From positions 191,543,892 to 191,607,891 of the forward strand of contig OZ024743.1 of assembly GCA_964016885.1 (NCBI GenBank): DNA of 64,000 nucleotides, written 5' to 3'. The notes under the pieces are model-generated. The model saw only the letters and a list, made by a program, of their open reading frames with translations. It searched no databases and was not told where the DNA came from. The stretch is from Eledone cirrhosa. Lineage: Eukaryota; Mollusca; Cephalopoda; Octopoda; Eledonidae. Below, in pieces: positions 33,244 through 43,961 of the stretch (position 1 is the stretch's first letter; every line of letters starts with the position of its first letter). The position numbers and the translations under genes are program-made.

Positions 33244-35133
33244 CTACTTTTCTGCTTCCCGGGGTTCGGGTCGCACGACTTCCATGGAGTCGGGAGTGTT
33301 GGGTGAAGGGGTGTCTTGTGGTGGTGTGGGGTCGTCAGTGTGTGGTGGGGTTGGTGTGTTCGGAGTTGTGTTGGGGAGGAGAAGGGGAGGGGGAAAGCTT
33401 TTTAGGAGGACGCGGTTTATGGGTTTGACAGAGGGTGGTCCTACGTCCTCCTTAAAATCCTTTTTTAGTTTTTGGTAGAGGTTCATTGGGATCTTTATTA
33501 ATTTTAAATGTGGGCAGTTTTCTGAAGAAACAAAGTTTACCCCTTCGGTTTGTACCGAAGGGTTATTGTTTATGAGTTCATTTAATTTATTATTGTTTCT
33601 GTTGATGTAAGTATAGTGTAATGTCTTTTGTTCGGATGGTGTGAGTGTTTCGAAGAGGGGAGGGGCAGGTTTGGTTTTGTTTGTTGCTGGAGGAGGGTTT
33701 TGTGTTTTGTTGGATTGTGTTGACATTTGGGTAGGGGCTGTTTGGCCTTGTGTGTTTTGCACATGTTTCCTTTTTTTCCTTTTAATCTGTCTGAAGTACT
33801 CCGTTTCTTCCTCCGTATTCGTTGGGTTATCTTCAGTGTTGGAGGGAAGAGGTATGTTTGCTGGTAATGTTTCCGTGTTAGTTTTCTTTGTGGGGGAGAT
33901 GGATGTCACTATGTTAGACTGTGTTGTGTGTTGTGGCTGCGGTGGTTGTGTTGTTTTATTGAGTGAGGGGTTGGGTGGGACTGTGTTTTGTTTTTGGGTA
34001 ATGTGTTGTGTCTGTTTGTGCTGTGGTGGTGGTGTAGTTTTACTGAGGGACGGGTTGGGTGGGACTGAGTTTTGTTGTTTGTTTATCTGTTGTGGTGGTG
34101 GTGGAGCTGGTGTTGGTAGCAGGGTTTTCTTCTTGTTGAGTGCCCTCTGCCTACACAGATATGACAGGACGGCCTTCTCCCCTTCACGCTAATGTTTATA
34201 TACCCGTGGCCCTCTAATAGGATTCTGTCGGGTATTTGGGCAATGCGTTCAGGCTTCATTTGCACTACAAGTTCTATACCTGTTCCACTGAACGCATTGC
34301 CTGTGGTTTTCCCAATGGAAATCACGTTGTCATTCGCTGGATCGATGAAGCCAGCTATGAGCCAGCAGTAGTCCACATCTGGCATCATCGCATCCAGCCA
34401 TATGCGCTGAGTTCTTTTACGCATATGAGATGGATAAAAGGTAAAATTTGTCGAACGAATCGGCGACAAAGCATATTTTTTTGCCGCTGATTCGTTCTTC
34501 ATAATAATGGCTAGGCTTCCATACAGCCTGTCTCTTCTTATGAAAGTGGCTTCATTAAGTACTTCTGTAAGTACTGCGTTAATTTCTGCTTGTGTTGGTT
34601 GTTGAGGTTTTTTTGAGATGTTGTTGATGGTGCGGAAAACGACCGTCCGACTTTCAATATCTTTGGTGAGTTCTTGGGGCATTTTTACCGATAAGGTTCC
34701 ATTTTCCCCTTGAGTTATGTATTGTTTGGCGTTTATTCTTTGTGCCACATCTGAAATATTTTCAGGTATATATGTTAAAGATTTTGTTGTTGTTTGTGCA
34801 AATGAGATATTATTGGTGTTGACTTTGTCGTCTGTTTTACTTTCTGTTATGATGTTGTTTTCAAATTTTATTTTTGTGTTTGTTGTTTCTTTGTTTGTGG
34901 TATTAATATTGTCATGCAATTCTTTCAAATTATTTTTGTTGTTGGAATCAATCTCCAGATTTGTGTTTTCGTCATTTTTCTCCGCACATTCGTCTGTTTT
35001 TATTTTATTTTTTCTTTCCTTCTCTATGACGTTAGTTGGGAAGGAAGGGCGGACTAAAGCGTGCGAGCTTACAACTGTTACCGCTGTCCCCCCCACCACC
35101 ACCACCACTATTTTCGTTAGCTTCGTTTAACAT
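33244..35133 (-). pseudogene. Tx1-like ORF1, copy d, frameshifted
   Basis: Likely start ATG 35133 (MLNEANENSGGG). A shift in the following G run passes to the long frame 35108-34083. That frame has a Lys/Asn/Thr-rich N-terminal third, then a globular block (VVFRTINNISKKPQQP, RLYGSLAIIMKN, FYPSHMRKRTQ, WLIAGF, GNAFSGTGIELVVQMKPER) and a knuckle CHICVGRGH, with five residues rather than four before the last Cys. A frameshift near 34090 leads to 33909-33244, a Thr/Pro/Lys-rich tail ending PEPREAEK. The globular block is well conserved with copy g (43.5-42.9 kb) and may be an RRM-like RNA-binding domain, as in other L1/Tx1 ORF1 proteins; that part is inference. Confidence 0.78.
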
Positions 35134-35362
35134 TACTGCCAGACGATTGAAATTTTATGCCACAAAATTTTTAAAAACAGGTTTTTCACCCCTGGGAGGG
35201 GTGAAGATGAGCTGGCCCACCGCCTGACAATTCAGACGGGGGGTCAAGCTACACAATAGTATCAAAATTAAAGTTAAACTAACAAAATTTCCGCAATAAA
35301 TTGGAACAAAACTTCTGCGCGAAGTGAATTACGTCTACGCTGTCGAACAGACGACAGCTAGG
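35134..35362 (-). promoter_or_regulatory. Tx1-like 5' UTR (putative internal promoter region), copy d
   Basis: About 230 bp upstream of ORF1 with a block also found in copy a at 4055-4080 (CAGACGGGGGGTCAAG, then ACACAATA) and the GCGAAGT...TACGTCT motif. Conservation of a non-coding 5' region between copies suggests a transcription or RNA function; promoter activity is inference. Confidence 0.45.
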
Positions 35363-35363
35363 T

Positions 35364-35445
<82 letters not shown>

Positions 35446-35446
35446 T

Positions 35447-35477
<31 letters not shown>
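35363..35477. repeat. (GATA)n between copies d and e
   Basis: About 115 bp of GATA with one GATATATAG interruption. Confidence 0.95.
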
Positions 35478-35652
35478 TGTTTCTTTTATTTGCCACCAGG
35501 GCATCAAAAGTGGGACAAGTACAATGGGGGGAGTTTACAAAACAAGGCGTCCTCAATAAGGAGGAGGCAATAACAATATATAAAAATAAAATAAAATATA
35601 ACAAAAAATAAAATTTATAACAAAGTCCTCAATAGAGAGGAGGCGCCTTGGG

Positions 35653-35687
35653 GGGTCGCACACACCCCCGAAAAAAGTGTGCAACCC
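35653..35687 (-). other. 3' UTR stem-loop of Tx1-like copy e
   Basis: GGGTCGCACAC (35653-35663) against GTGTGCAACCC (35677-35687); the one non-Watson-Crick position is a G-U wobble in the element RNA. Confidence 0.65.
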
Positions 35688-35770
35688 TTCTCCTCAGGAG
35701 CACAGAGAAGGGGTGCTCCCTTGGTCTTTCATCTTCCTCACCTATAGTCTGATGTAGAGTGAAGGCCCAT

Positions 35771-36724
35771 TCACACGGCCATTCTCGCCACTTTTACCCA
35801 TCTTTCATAAAAACGGCTGGGGTGCAGCACCTCTCTCTCCATCCTGATCCTTCTTCCGAAATGATATCGGAAGAAACGGACCAGTTGTTGGCCAGAGAGA
35901 AAGGTGTCTGACCTCAGTCCTTTCAGACGCGTCCACCATACAACCTCTTTCGCCATGGCTATTACGCACAGAAACACCGCCTCTCCTTCGTTTTTGAAGA
36001 GGGGAGGCGGCTTGATCGTTACAATAGACTCGGTGGTCAACCGGATCGGTCCCACCCTTGACAGCAGTTGTTCGACATAGCCCCACAGATCGGCAATGCC
36101 CGAGCAGTGTACCAATGCGTGTGCAACGGTTTCCTCGTCGCACACGCATGTGGGACAGATCTTTTTCGATGGGTCCCTACCCGGGCGCCCGTGTCTGTAG
36201 AGCCTTTCTCGAACGAGCAGAGCCCTTCTGTAGCTTTGCCAGGCCAGGGACCTCTGGAAGTTATCCATGGGTCCCAGGCTGAATGTCCTACCGAACAGGT
36301 TGGCCAGTTCGTCTTCCTCCATGCCTAGGGCTTCTCCGAGGGCGTCGTCGCACCTGCTAACCACCAGCCCTCTATAGAATGACGAGGTGGATTCTCCACT
36401 GACAGCCGGGTCCGCCTGCCAGAGAGCCGTGAGCGCCTGGGCACACACGGTGTGCCAGGCGCCCAGTTTTCTCGGTCTTTGCTTGACCCAGGATTGCAGC
36501 TCGGTGAGTGAGACGAGTCTGGGAAAGGCTCGCCTCACAAACGGGGCCCACACCGGTTGACCGGAGAGGAATACCTGAAGGTGCCGTAGCCTTAATGCGT
36601 GTTTACGTATCATTAGCCACGGCATCCCCAGCCCTCCTTTCGAAGGGTGTTGACAGCAGATGGATCTCCTCACCATAGGAGCCCGCTTCTTCCAGAGGAA
36701 TTGGAAGAATGCGCGCTCCATGGC
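35771..36724 (-). pseudogene. Tx1-like ORF2 C-terminal part, copy e
   Basis: Open for 316 codons (36721-35771), from ERAFFQFLWKKRAP (just after the RT palm) through SLTELQSWVKQRPRK to the knuckle CPTCVCDEETVAHALVHC and the Trp-rich EVVWWTRLKGLRS tail. A single-base loss near 35780 changes the final ARMARVNG to ARMAV and ends it early. No endonuclease or RT catalytic motifs, so it is a truncated remnant despite the open frame. Confidence 0.85.

Positions 36725-36807
<83 letters not shown>
36725..36807. repeat. (GATA)n between copies e and f
   Basis: About 80 bp of perfect GATA repeat. Confidence 0.95.
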
Positions 36808-36808
<1 letters not shown>

Positions 36809-36983
36809 TATTTCTTTTATTTGCCACTAGGGCATCAAAAGTGGGACAAGTACAAAGGGGGGAGTTTACACAAAAAGGCGTCCTCAATAAGGAGAAGGCA
36901 ATAACAAAATATAAAAATAAAATAAGATATAACAAAAAATAAAATTTTTAACAAAATCCTCAATAGAGAGGAGGCGCCTTGGG

Positions 36984-37018
36984 GGGTCGCACACACCCCC
37001 GAAAAAAGTGTGCAACCC
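36984..37018 (-). other. 3' UTR stem-loop of Tx1-like copy f
   Basis: Same sequence as copy e: GGGTCGCACAC (36984-36994) with GTGTGCAACCC (37008-37018). Confidence 0.65.
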
Positions 37019-37072
37019 TTCTCCTCAGGAGCACAGAGAAGGGGTGCTCCCTTGGTCTTTCATCTTCCTCAC

Positions 37073-37799
37073 CTATAGTCTGATGTAGAGTGAAGGCCCA
37101 TTCACACGGGCCATTCTCGCCACTTTCACCCATCTTTCATAGAAACGGCTGGGGTGCAGCACCTCTCTCTCCATCCTGATCCTTCTTCCGAAATGATATC
37201 GGAAGAAACGGACCAGTTGTTGGCCAGAGAGAAAGGTGCCCGACCTCAGTCCTTTCAGACGCGTCCACCATACAACCTCTTTCGCCATGGCTATTACGCA
37301 CAGAAACACCGCCTCTGCTTCATCTTTGAAGGGGGGAGGCGGCTTGATCATTACAATAGACTCGGTGGTCAACCGGATCGGTCCCACCCTTGACAGCAGT
37401 TGTTCGACATAGCCCCACAGATCGGCTACGCCCGAGCAGTGTACTAATGCGTGTGCAACGGTTTCCTCGTCGCACACGCATCTGGGACAGATCTTTTTGG
37501 CGGGGTCCCTACCCGGGCGCCCGTGTCTGTAGAGCCTTTCTCGAACGGGTAAAGCCCCTCGGTAGCACTGCCAGGCCAGGGACTTCTGGAAGTTGTCCAT
37601 AGGTCCCGGGCTAAATGTCCTACCGAAAAGGCTGGCCAGTTCGTCCTCCTCCATGTCTAGGGCTTCTCCGAGGGCGTCGTCGCACCTGCTGCGTACCAGC
37701 CCTCTATAGAATGTTGCGGTGGAGTCTCCACTGATAACCGGATCCGCCTGCCAGAGGGCGGTGAGCGCCTGGGCACACTCAGTGTGCCAGGCGCCCAGT
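37073..37799 (-). pseudogene. Tx1-like ORF2 C-terminal part, copy f
   Basis: Open from the truncation point to the natural stop at 37073. Contains ATFYRGLVRSRCDDALGE, MEEDELASLFGRTF, the knuckle CPRCVCDEETVAHALVHC and the natural C-terminus ARVNGPSLYIRL, which copy d shares in the form ARVNGPSLYTIL. No catalytic domains remain. Confidence 0.85.
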
Positions 37800-37830
37800 T
37801 AGATAGATAGATAGATAGATAGATAGATAT
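37800..37830. repeat. (GATA)n at 5' end of copy f
   Basis: About 30 bp of GATA, then unique AT-rich sequence to 38056. Confidence 0.93.
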
Positions 37831-38056
37831 TGAATGAGTGGGAGATACTGCAGTAAAGATAGTAAATCAAGTATAATATATCAAGCATATAGAATGAACA
37901 ATTAGATTATTTAGATGAAATTGATAATACTTTAACGTATTTTAATTAACAAACACTTTATCTCAAACATCTCGTCAACTATTCTAAAGTCTCATAAACT
38001 TCTGTTACAAATATACGTATTTCATATACACGTACATTATATAAATCGCATACACA

Positions 38057-38127
38057 CATACATGTATGCATACATACATACATACATACATACATACATA
38101 CATACATACATACATACATACATACAT
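38057..38127. repeat. (CATA)n microsatellite
   Basis: CATA tetranucleotides from 38058 to 38126, directly joined to the LINE 3' fragment that follows. Confidence 0.93.
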
Positions 38128-38728
38128 GGTGGCTGCCAACTCGTTTCGAGTAAGGCCACTACTTTATATCCATATAGGAGAACCCCTACCGATGCGCTAA
38201 ACAAGTGTGACCTTTTAGTCCAGCCAGCGACATGAAAACTCTGGTACAAACACTACACCTGTGACAATCATTGACACACAGGTCTGGCACCATGTGACGA
38301 CAAGTGCAGAGAGATCTCCAGATATAAAGCAATGCCTGTGCCGTGAAGCTTTTATAGTGAGCAAAGGCACTGCACAAAGCCAGTCCCACTCTCTTAACCA
38401 AGATGATATTTACCAAAAATATGAACAAGTCAACATCATTGGATACCATCAGGGTTGCAGGTGTTATATCAGAGTTTCCATCTCGTAGAATTCTGCCTTG
38501 ACAAAGGCTAAGGGGTCATCTCTCCCGGTGATTTTGGATGGCCATTGACTCTTACGAGCTCCTTTGCCCTTTGACAGGTTTTGTTTTTAGTCCTGCAGGA
38601 TGTTCAAAGTCACCCTCCTCGCCAAGAAACCTTGGTGGGGTTGCCAGTTTAGTCGCCAACGACCCGACCATGAGACAGGTTGTACTGTTATACATGTTAC
38701 CAGTAGCACCAACTGGTGACCTGACATA
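38128..38728 (-). mobile_element. LINE 3' fragment with zinc-finger tail, copy 2
   Basis: Close match to 14206-14826 over its whole length. On minus it ends GAGTTGGCAGCCACC followed by (ATGT)n, which may be its 3' tail. Confidence 0.68.
38186..38449 (-). pseudogene. C2H2-like LINE tail, copy 2
   Basis: 87-codon frame ending CHRCSVCTRVFMSLAGLKGH then TCLAHR. The CX2C plus GLKGH pattern is like the zinc finger that closes many LINE polyproteins. Upstream residues (LFIFLVNIILVKRVGLALC) are shared with the 14.3-kb copy and may be a frame-shifted part of the protein. Not a host gene. Confidence 0.5.
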
Positions 38729-38774
38729 ACATATATATATATATATAACATATATATAACATAACATATATATA

Positions 38775-38856
38775 TGGTGGCTGCCAACTCGTTTTCGAGT
38801 ATGGCCACTACTTTATATCCATGTAGGAGAACCCCTACCGATGCGCTGAACAAGTG
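38775..38856 (-). mobile_element. LINE 3' fragment, copy 3 (last 80 bp)
   Basis: GGTGGCTGCCAACTCGTTTT through GCGCTGAACAAGTGT repeats the end of copies 1 and 2. It lies between an (AT)n tract and a (CATA)n array. Confidence 0.75.
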
Positions 38857-38920
38857 TACATGCATGCATACATACATACATACATACATACATACATACA
38901 TACATACATACATACATACA

Positions 38921-38951
<31 letters not shown>
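38857..38951. repeat. (CATA)n microsatellite
   Basis: CATA repeat with one GCATGCATA start, about 90 bp. Confidence 0.93.
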
Positions 38952-38952
<1 letters not shown>

Positions 38953-39222
38953 GAGGAAAAAGGTTGGCAACCATCTTGCCCAGATTTATGAGCATGAAGA
39001 AAAAAAATATCATTAGGATAGCCACTGATCTGGATGAGAGATATGGAATAAAGCCTGATATAAATCTATGATCCTATTCAATGTTCAAACAAGATGAAAA
39101 AATTGACCAATTTACAGAAACAGTTGTGCATGGATACTTGAGACGTAAAACACAGACCATAGAGGGGATAAACCCCTCAAAAAGCCTGGCATGGAGTTCC
39201 GACAAGTTTATGACATCACACT

Positions 39223-42172
39223 TTCTCGAATGGGCAGAGCCCCTCGGTAGCACTGCCAGGCCAGGGACCTCTGGAAGTTATCCATGGGTCCCGGGCTGAA
39301 TGTCCTACCGAACAGGTTGGCCAGTTCGTCTTCCTCCATGCCTAGGGCTTCTCCGAGGGCGTCGTCGCACCTGCTAACCACCAGCCCTCTATAGAATGAC
39401 GAGGTGGATTCTCCACTGACAGCCGGGTCCGCCTGCCAGAGAGCCGTGAGCACCTGGGCACACTCGGTGTGCCAGGCGCCCAGTTTTCTCGGTCTTTGCT
39501 TGACCCATGATTGCAGCTCGGTGAGTGAGACGAGTCTGGGAAAGGCTCGCCTCACAAACGGGGCCCACACCGGTTGACCGGTGAGGAATACCTAGAGGTG
39601 CCGTAGCCTTAATGCGTGTTTACGTACCATTAGCCACGGCATCCCCAGCCCTCCTTTCGTAGGGTGTTGACAGCAGATGGATCTCCTCACCATAGGAGCC
39701 CGCTTCTTCCACAGGAATTGGAAGAGTGCGCGTTCAATTTTGGCGAGCGTTTCCCTTGGGCAAGGCACGACGGTCAGGCGGTAGTAGATGACGGACGCTA
39801 TATAAGCGTTCGCCACATCCGCCCGACCTTTCAGGGACAGTTTGCACTCGGCCCACTTCTGGGTCAGTGCAAACACCCTGTTCGTTACCTCACCCCAGTT
39901 CTTCTCCACCTGGAGGTCTGGTCCGAACCAGACCCCGAGCAACTTCACAGGGCCCTCTGTCCAGCGCCCGACGACGCCATCGCAGGGCATCGATCTGCCC
40001 CTCCACGTGCCGAGTTGCAGACCGATCGACTTGTGCCGGTTCAGCTTAGCCCCTGTAAACCTTTCGTACTCCTCCAGTAAGGTGCCGATCGCCCCGATTT
40101 CTGAGGCCATCGACACCATTACTGTTACGTCGTCGGCGTAGGCCGATACCGCTTTCCGCAATCCCGGTTCCAACGGGATGCCCTGCAACAACTCCAACTT
40201 CCGCAGCAGTGGCTCTAGAGTCATTACATACAGAAGGGAGGAGAGAGGGCACACTTGTCGGATGGACCGCGCGATTTCGAATGGCTCCAGGAGGTAGCCG
40301 TTCACCTTGACCCTAGAGCAGATGCGGCTGCTGTGCATGGCATTGATCAAACCCCTGAAAACGGGTCCGAAGCCTGCCGCCGCTAGCACCACATCCAGGT
40401 AACCATGGTCGACCCTATCGAACGCCTTAGATTGATCCAAGTTGATCAGGGCCCCACCAAAGCCGGGTTCGTTCCCAACCCTCTCTATGATGTATCGCAT
40501 GAGGTGGAGGTTGTCGTGGATGGACCTGGACAGGATAGCACATGTCTGCGCATCTCCCACCAGGTCCCACGACAAGCGCCAACCTCTTTGCTAGCACCTT
40601 GGCCCAAATCTGTAACTCTGTATTTAGCAGAGTTATTGGCCTGAAATTATTTATATCGTCCCCCTTGTTCTCGTCCTTCCTCACTAGCGTGACTACGCCC
40701 TTGGTCACGGCACAGGGAATTCTCCCGTTCTGTTGCCAGTTGCAGTAGACCGCCTCGAGGAGATCGGGGAACAAGTCCGTCATACCTAGATACAGTTCGT
40801 ATGGAAGACCATCGAGACCCGGGGATTTGCGTTTGCCGCATTGGTTTAGCACGTCCTCTATCTCAGCGGCTGAAATCGGCTCCTCGCAGGACTTCGCCTC
40901 CCTGTCCGAGAGACGCGGCAGGCCGTCGAGGTATGGACCGAGGTCCAGATCCCCAACCGGCTCCCCGCCCCTTCCGAACAATCCGGCAAAGTGCTTTTGA
41001 AAAGCCTCGCACATCTGCTTAGGTTCAAGGATCACCCGTCCATCCTGGTCTCGCAAAGACCGGATAGTGGATCTGCTCCCTCTTTTGGCTTCCGTCACGC
41101 GGGCCCAGCTAACAGCTTTGGTCCCCTCGTTTCCCAGAGCACGTATTTTGCTTCGGACGATGCAGCCTTCGTGTTTCGCGTCGAATAACTGGCCCAGGGC
41201 CGTTCTCGACGCTAGCACTCTGGCCACGTCACCGCTTCTAATTGCCTCTTCTACACTATCTACCAGCTCCCTTTCCTTCCTATTTCTATTTGAGGCTAAC
41301 TCCTTACTAAATTCTATAGAGGCTACTCTAATCTCTCTTTTGAGAGATCCCCACTGCCTGCTGTTGACGATGGCGCCCGTCAACCGCTCCTTAACTAAAG
41401 TGCTAATCCGGTTCCTGTAAGCCTTACTTGCCGGTAAGGACAAGTTGAGCTTCCAGTAACCGGGTCCCTGTCTATGCGTTCTGTCAAGGTTGACCATGCA
41501 GCTCACTAACTTGTGGTCTGAATAGCCAACCATGCTCATTTTTGGACAACTTAAAAAGTCCTTATCCTTATTTCTAACTAAGAACCTATCTAGGTACGAC
41601 CTAGATGATCCGCTGCGATTTGCCCAAGTCCAGGTTGGCGCAGTCGGAAAATCTAGTCGATATCTATCGGCCAGGTCAAATCGACCGATTAACCCTTTGA
41701 GGCTATTACATCCCTCTCTATCGGGACAAGCCCCTACGTAGTCCCAGCGTGCATCTAGGATACCATTCCAGTCCCCCACTAATAGAAAAGTCTCCAGACG
41801 ATGGAAGAAGTCCGGCCGCATTGACCCGAAAGGGCCGTAGGCGGCTACCAACCTAAACGCTCCGCCTTCACCACTGCCAAGGTCCAGGACCACTAGTCGA
41901 CCCTCCGGGTCCAAATGTAACGTCTGTGTTGCGAGACCCAGATGTTTTTGCAGCAGAACGACAACCCCACCACCACCTCCGGGCTGACAGAGAGATGCGT
42001 GCATCTCAAAGTTATCAAAGGTGGGGGCCAGCTGTCGCACGTTGCTGATCCGGGCCTCGCAAATAACCATCACATCTATACGTTGTGACCTGAGGTCATT
42101 TAGAAGCATTGCTTGCTTCCAAGTTGAGCCCAGGCCACGCGCATTTAAACAGCCTACTCTTAGCATAGCCAT
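39223..42172 (-). pseudogene. Tx1-like ORF2, copy g
   Basis: Start ATG 42172 (MAMLRVGCLNARGLG); the in-frame ATG at 42196 is upstream of the family start. The first frame to about 40560 contains a complete endonuclease (CLNARG, VICEAR, AAYGPFG, VGDWNGILD, SYLDRFLV, YSDHKLV), with six residues missing before GDWN, and the RT N-terminus. A deletion of a few bases near 40565 shifts frame. RT continues in 40575-39592 with INLDQSKAFDRVDH, SIRQVCPLSS (Gly of RQGCPLS changed to Val) and SAYADD. TAG at 39592-39594 replaces a Gln of RHLQVF. The same frame then continues to 39223, where the copy ends before the C-terminal knuckle. Confidence 0.85.
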
Positions 42173-43834
42173 GTTGGTGGTGAAGAGAAAAGGCACTTAC
42201 CTCTCTGCGTCCCGGGTATCGGGCTGCACAATTTCCATGAGGGTGGGTTGTTGGGTGGGGTGGTGGTTTGTGGAAGTGTAGGGGCATCAGTGTGTTGTAT
42301 GGTTGGGGTGTTTGGAGTTGTGTGGGTGTTTGGGGAGGGGGTGGGGTAGTTTTTTAGGAGGACGCGGTTAATGGGCCCGACGCAGGGAGGGCCCACGTCC
42401 TCTTTAAAGTTGTCTTTTAGAGTTTTATAAGTGTCCTTTGGGGCCTTAATCAGTTTGAGGTGGGGGAAGTCCCCTGCCTGGGTGAAGTTAGGCCCTTGGG
42501 TTTTTATTAAATTGTTGTTGAACACAATGTTTAACAGTTTTTTGTTTCTTGTGTTTATGTATGTGTTTGCATGTTTTTGTTTTTGTGTGGTGTTTTTTCT
42601 TTGCTGTTGTTGTGTGCTCTTTTGTGTTGGTGTCAGTCTTATGTTTTGGGGAGGGGTTGTTTTCATTTGTGTGTCTGAGGTGTGTTTTCTTTTTTTTTCT
42701 TTTGATTGTGTGGAAGTGCTCCTCTTCGTCTGACGACGAACGAGGGTCATCTTCCGCGTTGGAGGGGAGGGGTATATTTTCGGGTTGTGTTTGCGGTGCG
42801 GGTGTTTTGGGAATTGTTTTTTTTTTTGAGTGGGAGGGATGGGTTGGACATTGTTTTGTTTTGGTTTGAGCTGTGGTTGTTGTATTTGTAGTGGTGGTTG
42901 TGGTGGTTGTGTTTGGTTGTGCAGTTGTTGGTGGTGTAGGCAGGATTTGGGGTTTTCTTATTAAGTTGGGGACAGACAGCCCTCAGGTGACCTCTGGTTC
43001 CACAGAGGTAACACGAGGGCCGCCTACCCTCAACGGTAATGTTGATGAAAGTTTGATCATCCAGTATGACGCGTTCAGGGATCTGCGCGATCCTTTTGGG
43101 CCTCATTTGAACTACTAGTTCGAGGCTCGTTCCACTGAACGCGTCACCCGATGCCTTTCCCATGGACACCAGCGTGTCATCATCCAGGTTCAGGAAACCT
43201 GTCAAAACCCACCATATGTCCATAATCGGCAGGATGGTGTGGATTTTTATTTTTTGTGTCCTTCTACCCATGTACGTAGGGTAGAAGGTGTATGCGGTGG
43301 ATGTAATTGGTTTGATGGACAGTTTCACTGCTGTCTCCCTGTCCTTCATGAGAATGGATAGACTCCCGTAGAGTCTATCCTTCTGAATGAAGGTGATGTC
43401 CTTCATGACGTCTTTTAAAACCAGCTCTATCTCACTATGTGATGGTTGAGCTGGTTTTTTGCTTTTATTTGAGATTGTCCTAAACATGACAGTGTTTAGG
43501 AGTCTCTTGCTTTTTAGTTCCGGGGGGGGGGGTGAATCGAAAATGTACCATTTTCCCCGTACATTATATATTTTTTGGCATCTGCCAGTAGCTCCTTCGC
43601 TTTGGTTATATCTACTGGCAGATAGTCGAGGGTTTTCCTTGCCGTCTGGGCGAAGGAGATATTTTCCTTGTTTGTGTTGCTGTTGTAGTTGGTGGTGTTG
43701 TTGTTATCATTGTTGTTGTTATCACAGTTATTGGTCTTGTTGTTGTTGTTATTGTTATTGGTGTTGTTTTCGTCCGTAGTATTGTTGTTGTTGTTGTTGT
43801 CGCTAGTGCCGCTGGTTCTTTGGTTTGTTGCCAT
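42160..43834 (-). pseudogene. Tx1-like ORF1, copy g
   Basis: Start ATG 43834 (MATNQRTSGTSD), then an Asn/Thr-rich run from AAY repeats and FAQTARKTLDYLPVDITKA. A frameshift in a G run at about 43518-43528 leads to 43487-42747, the conserved block: FRTISNKSKKPAQP, RLYGSLSILMKDR, FYPTYMGRRTQK, WWVLTGFLN, GDAFSGTSLELVVQM. The canonical knuckle CYLCGTRGHLRAVC (CX2CX4HX4C) follows. A further shift near 42750 gives the Lys/Thr/Pro tail (42750-42160), which runs past the usual stop and overlaps the ORF2 start. Confidence 0.78.
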
Positions 43835-43889
43835 GGCAACGTCAAGTTGTCGGTCAGCAGGTGGAGAAAATCCTTCCTCTGGCTGACCT

Positions 43890-43961
<72 letters not shown>
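43890..43961. repeat. (GATA)n at 5' end of copy g
   Basis: About 70 bp of GATA; unique AT-rich DNA follows. Confidence 0.95.

Larger units (their letters stand above)
29567..35362 (-). mobile_element. Tx1-like LINE copy d, essentially full length
   Basis: The most complete copy, about 5.8 kb: 5' UTR (35134-35362), ORF1 (33244-35133), 33-nt gap, ORF2 (29782-33210), 3' UTR (29567-29781) ending in (GATA)n. The 5' UTR block CAGACGGGGGGTCAAG at about 35235 is shared with copy a. Both ends abut (GATA)n: CAGCTAGG then TTAGATAGATAG at the 5' end, and GATAGATA then TATTTCTTTATTTACC at the 3' end. No other target duplication is visible because the flanks are the repeat itself. Confidence 0.88.
35478..36724 (-). 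mobile_element. Tx1-like LINE copy e, 5'-truncated
   Basis: 3' end TTTCTTTTATTTGCCACC on + follows (GATA)n; the 5' truncation in the RT C-terminal part (CTCCATGGC) passes straight into (GATA)n. The 3' UTR (35478-35770) is almost identical to that of copy f. Confidence 0.87.
36808..37799 (-). mobile_element. Tx1-like LINE copy f, 5'-truncated
   Basis: 3' UTR (36808-37072) plus the last 240 or so codons of ORF2. The truncation point (GGCGCCCAGTT on +) runs into (GATA)n at 37800. Confidence 0.87.
39223..43889 (-). mobile_element. Tx1-like LINE copy g, 3' end missing
   Basis: Carries ORF1 and most of ORF2 but lacks about 120 C-terminal codons and the whole 3' UTR. Homology stops at about 39222, in the sequence CTCGAATGGGCAGAGCC, next to unrelated unique DNA (38952-39222). 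The 5' end (GGCTGACC) abuts (GATA)n at 43890. Loss of a 3' end is not the usual LINE truncation and implies a later deletion or recombination. Confidence 0.85.
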
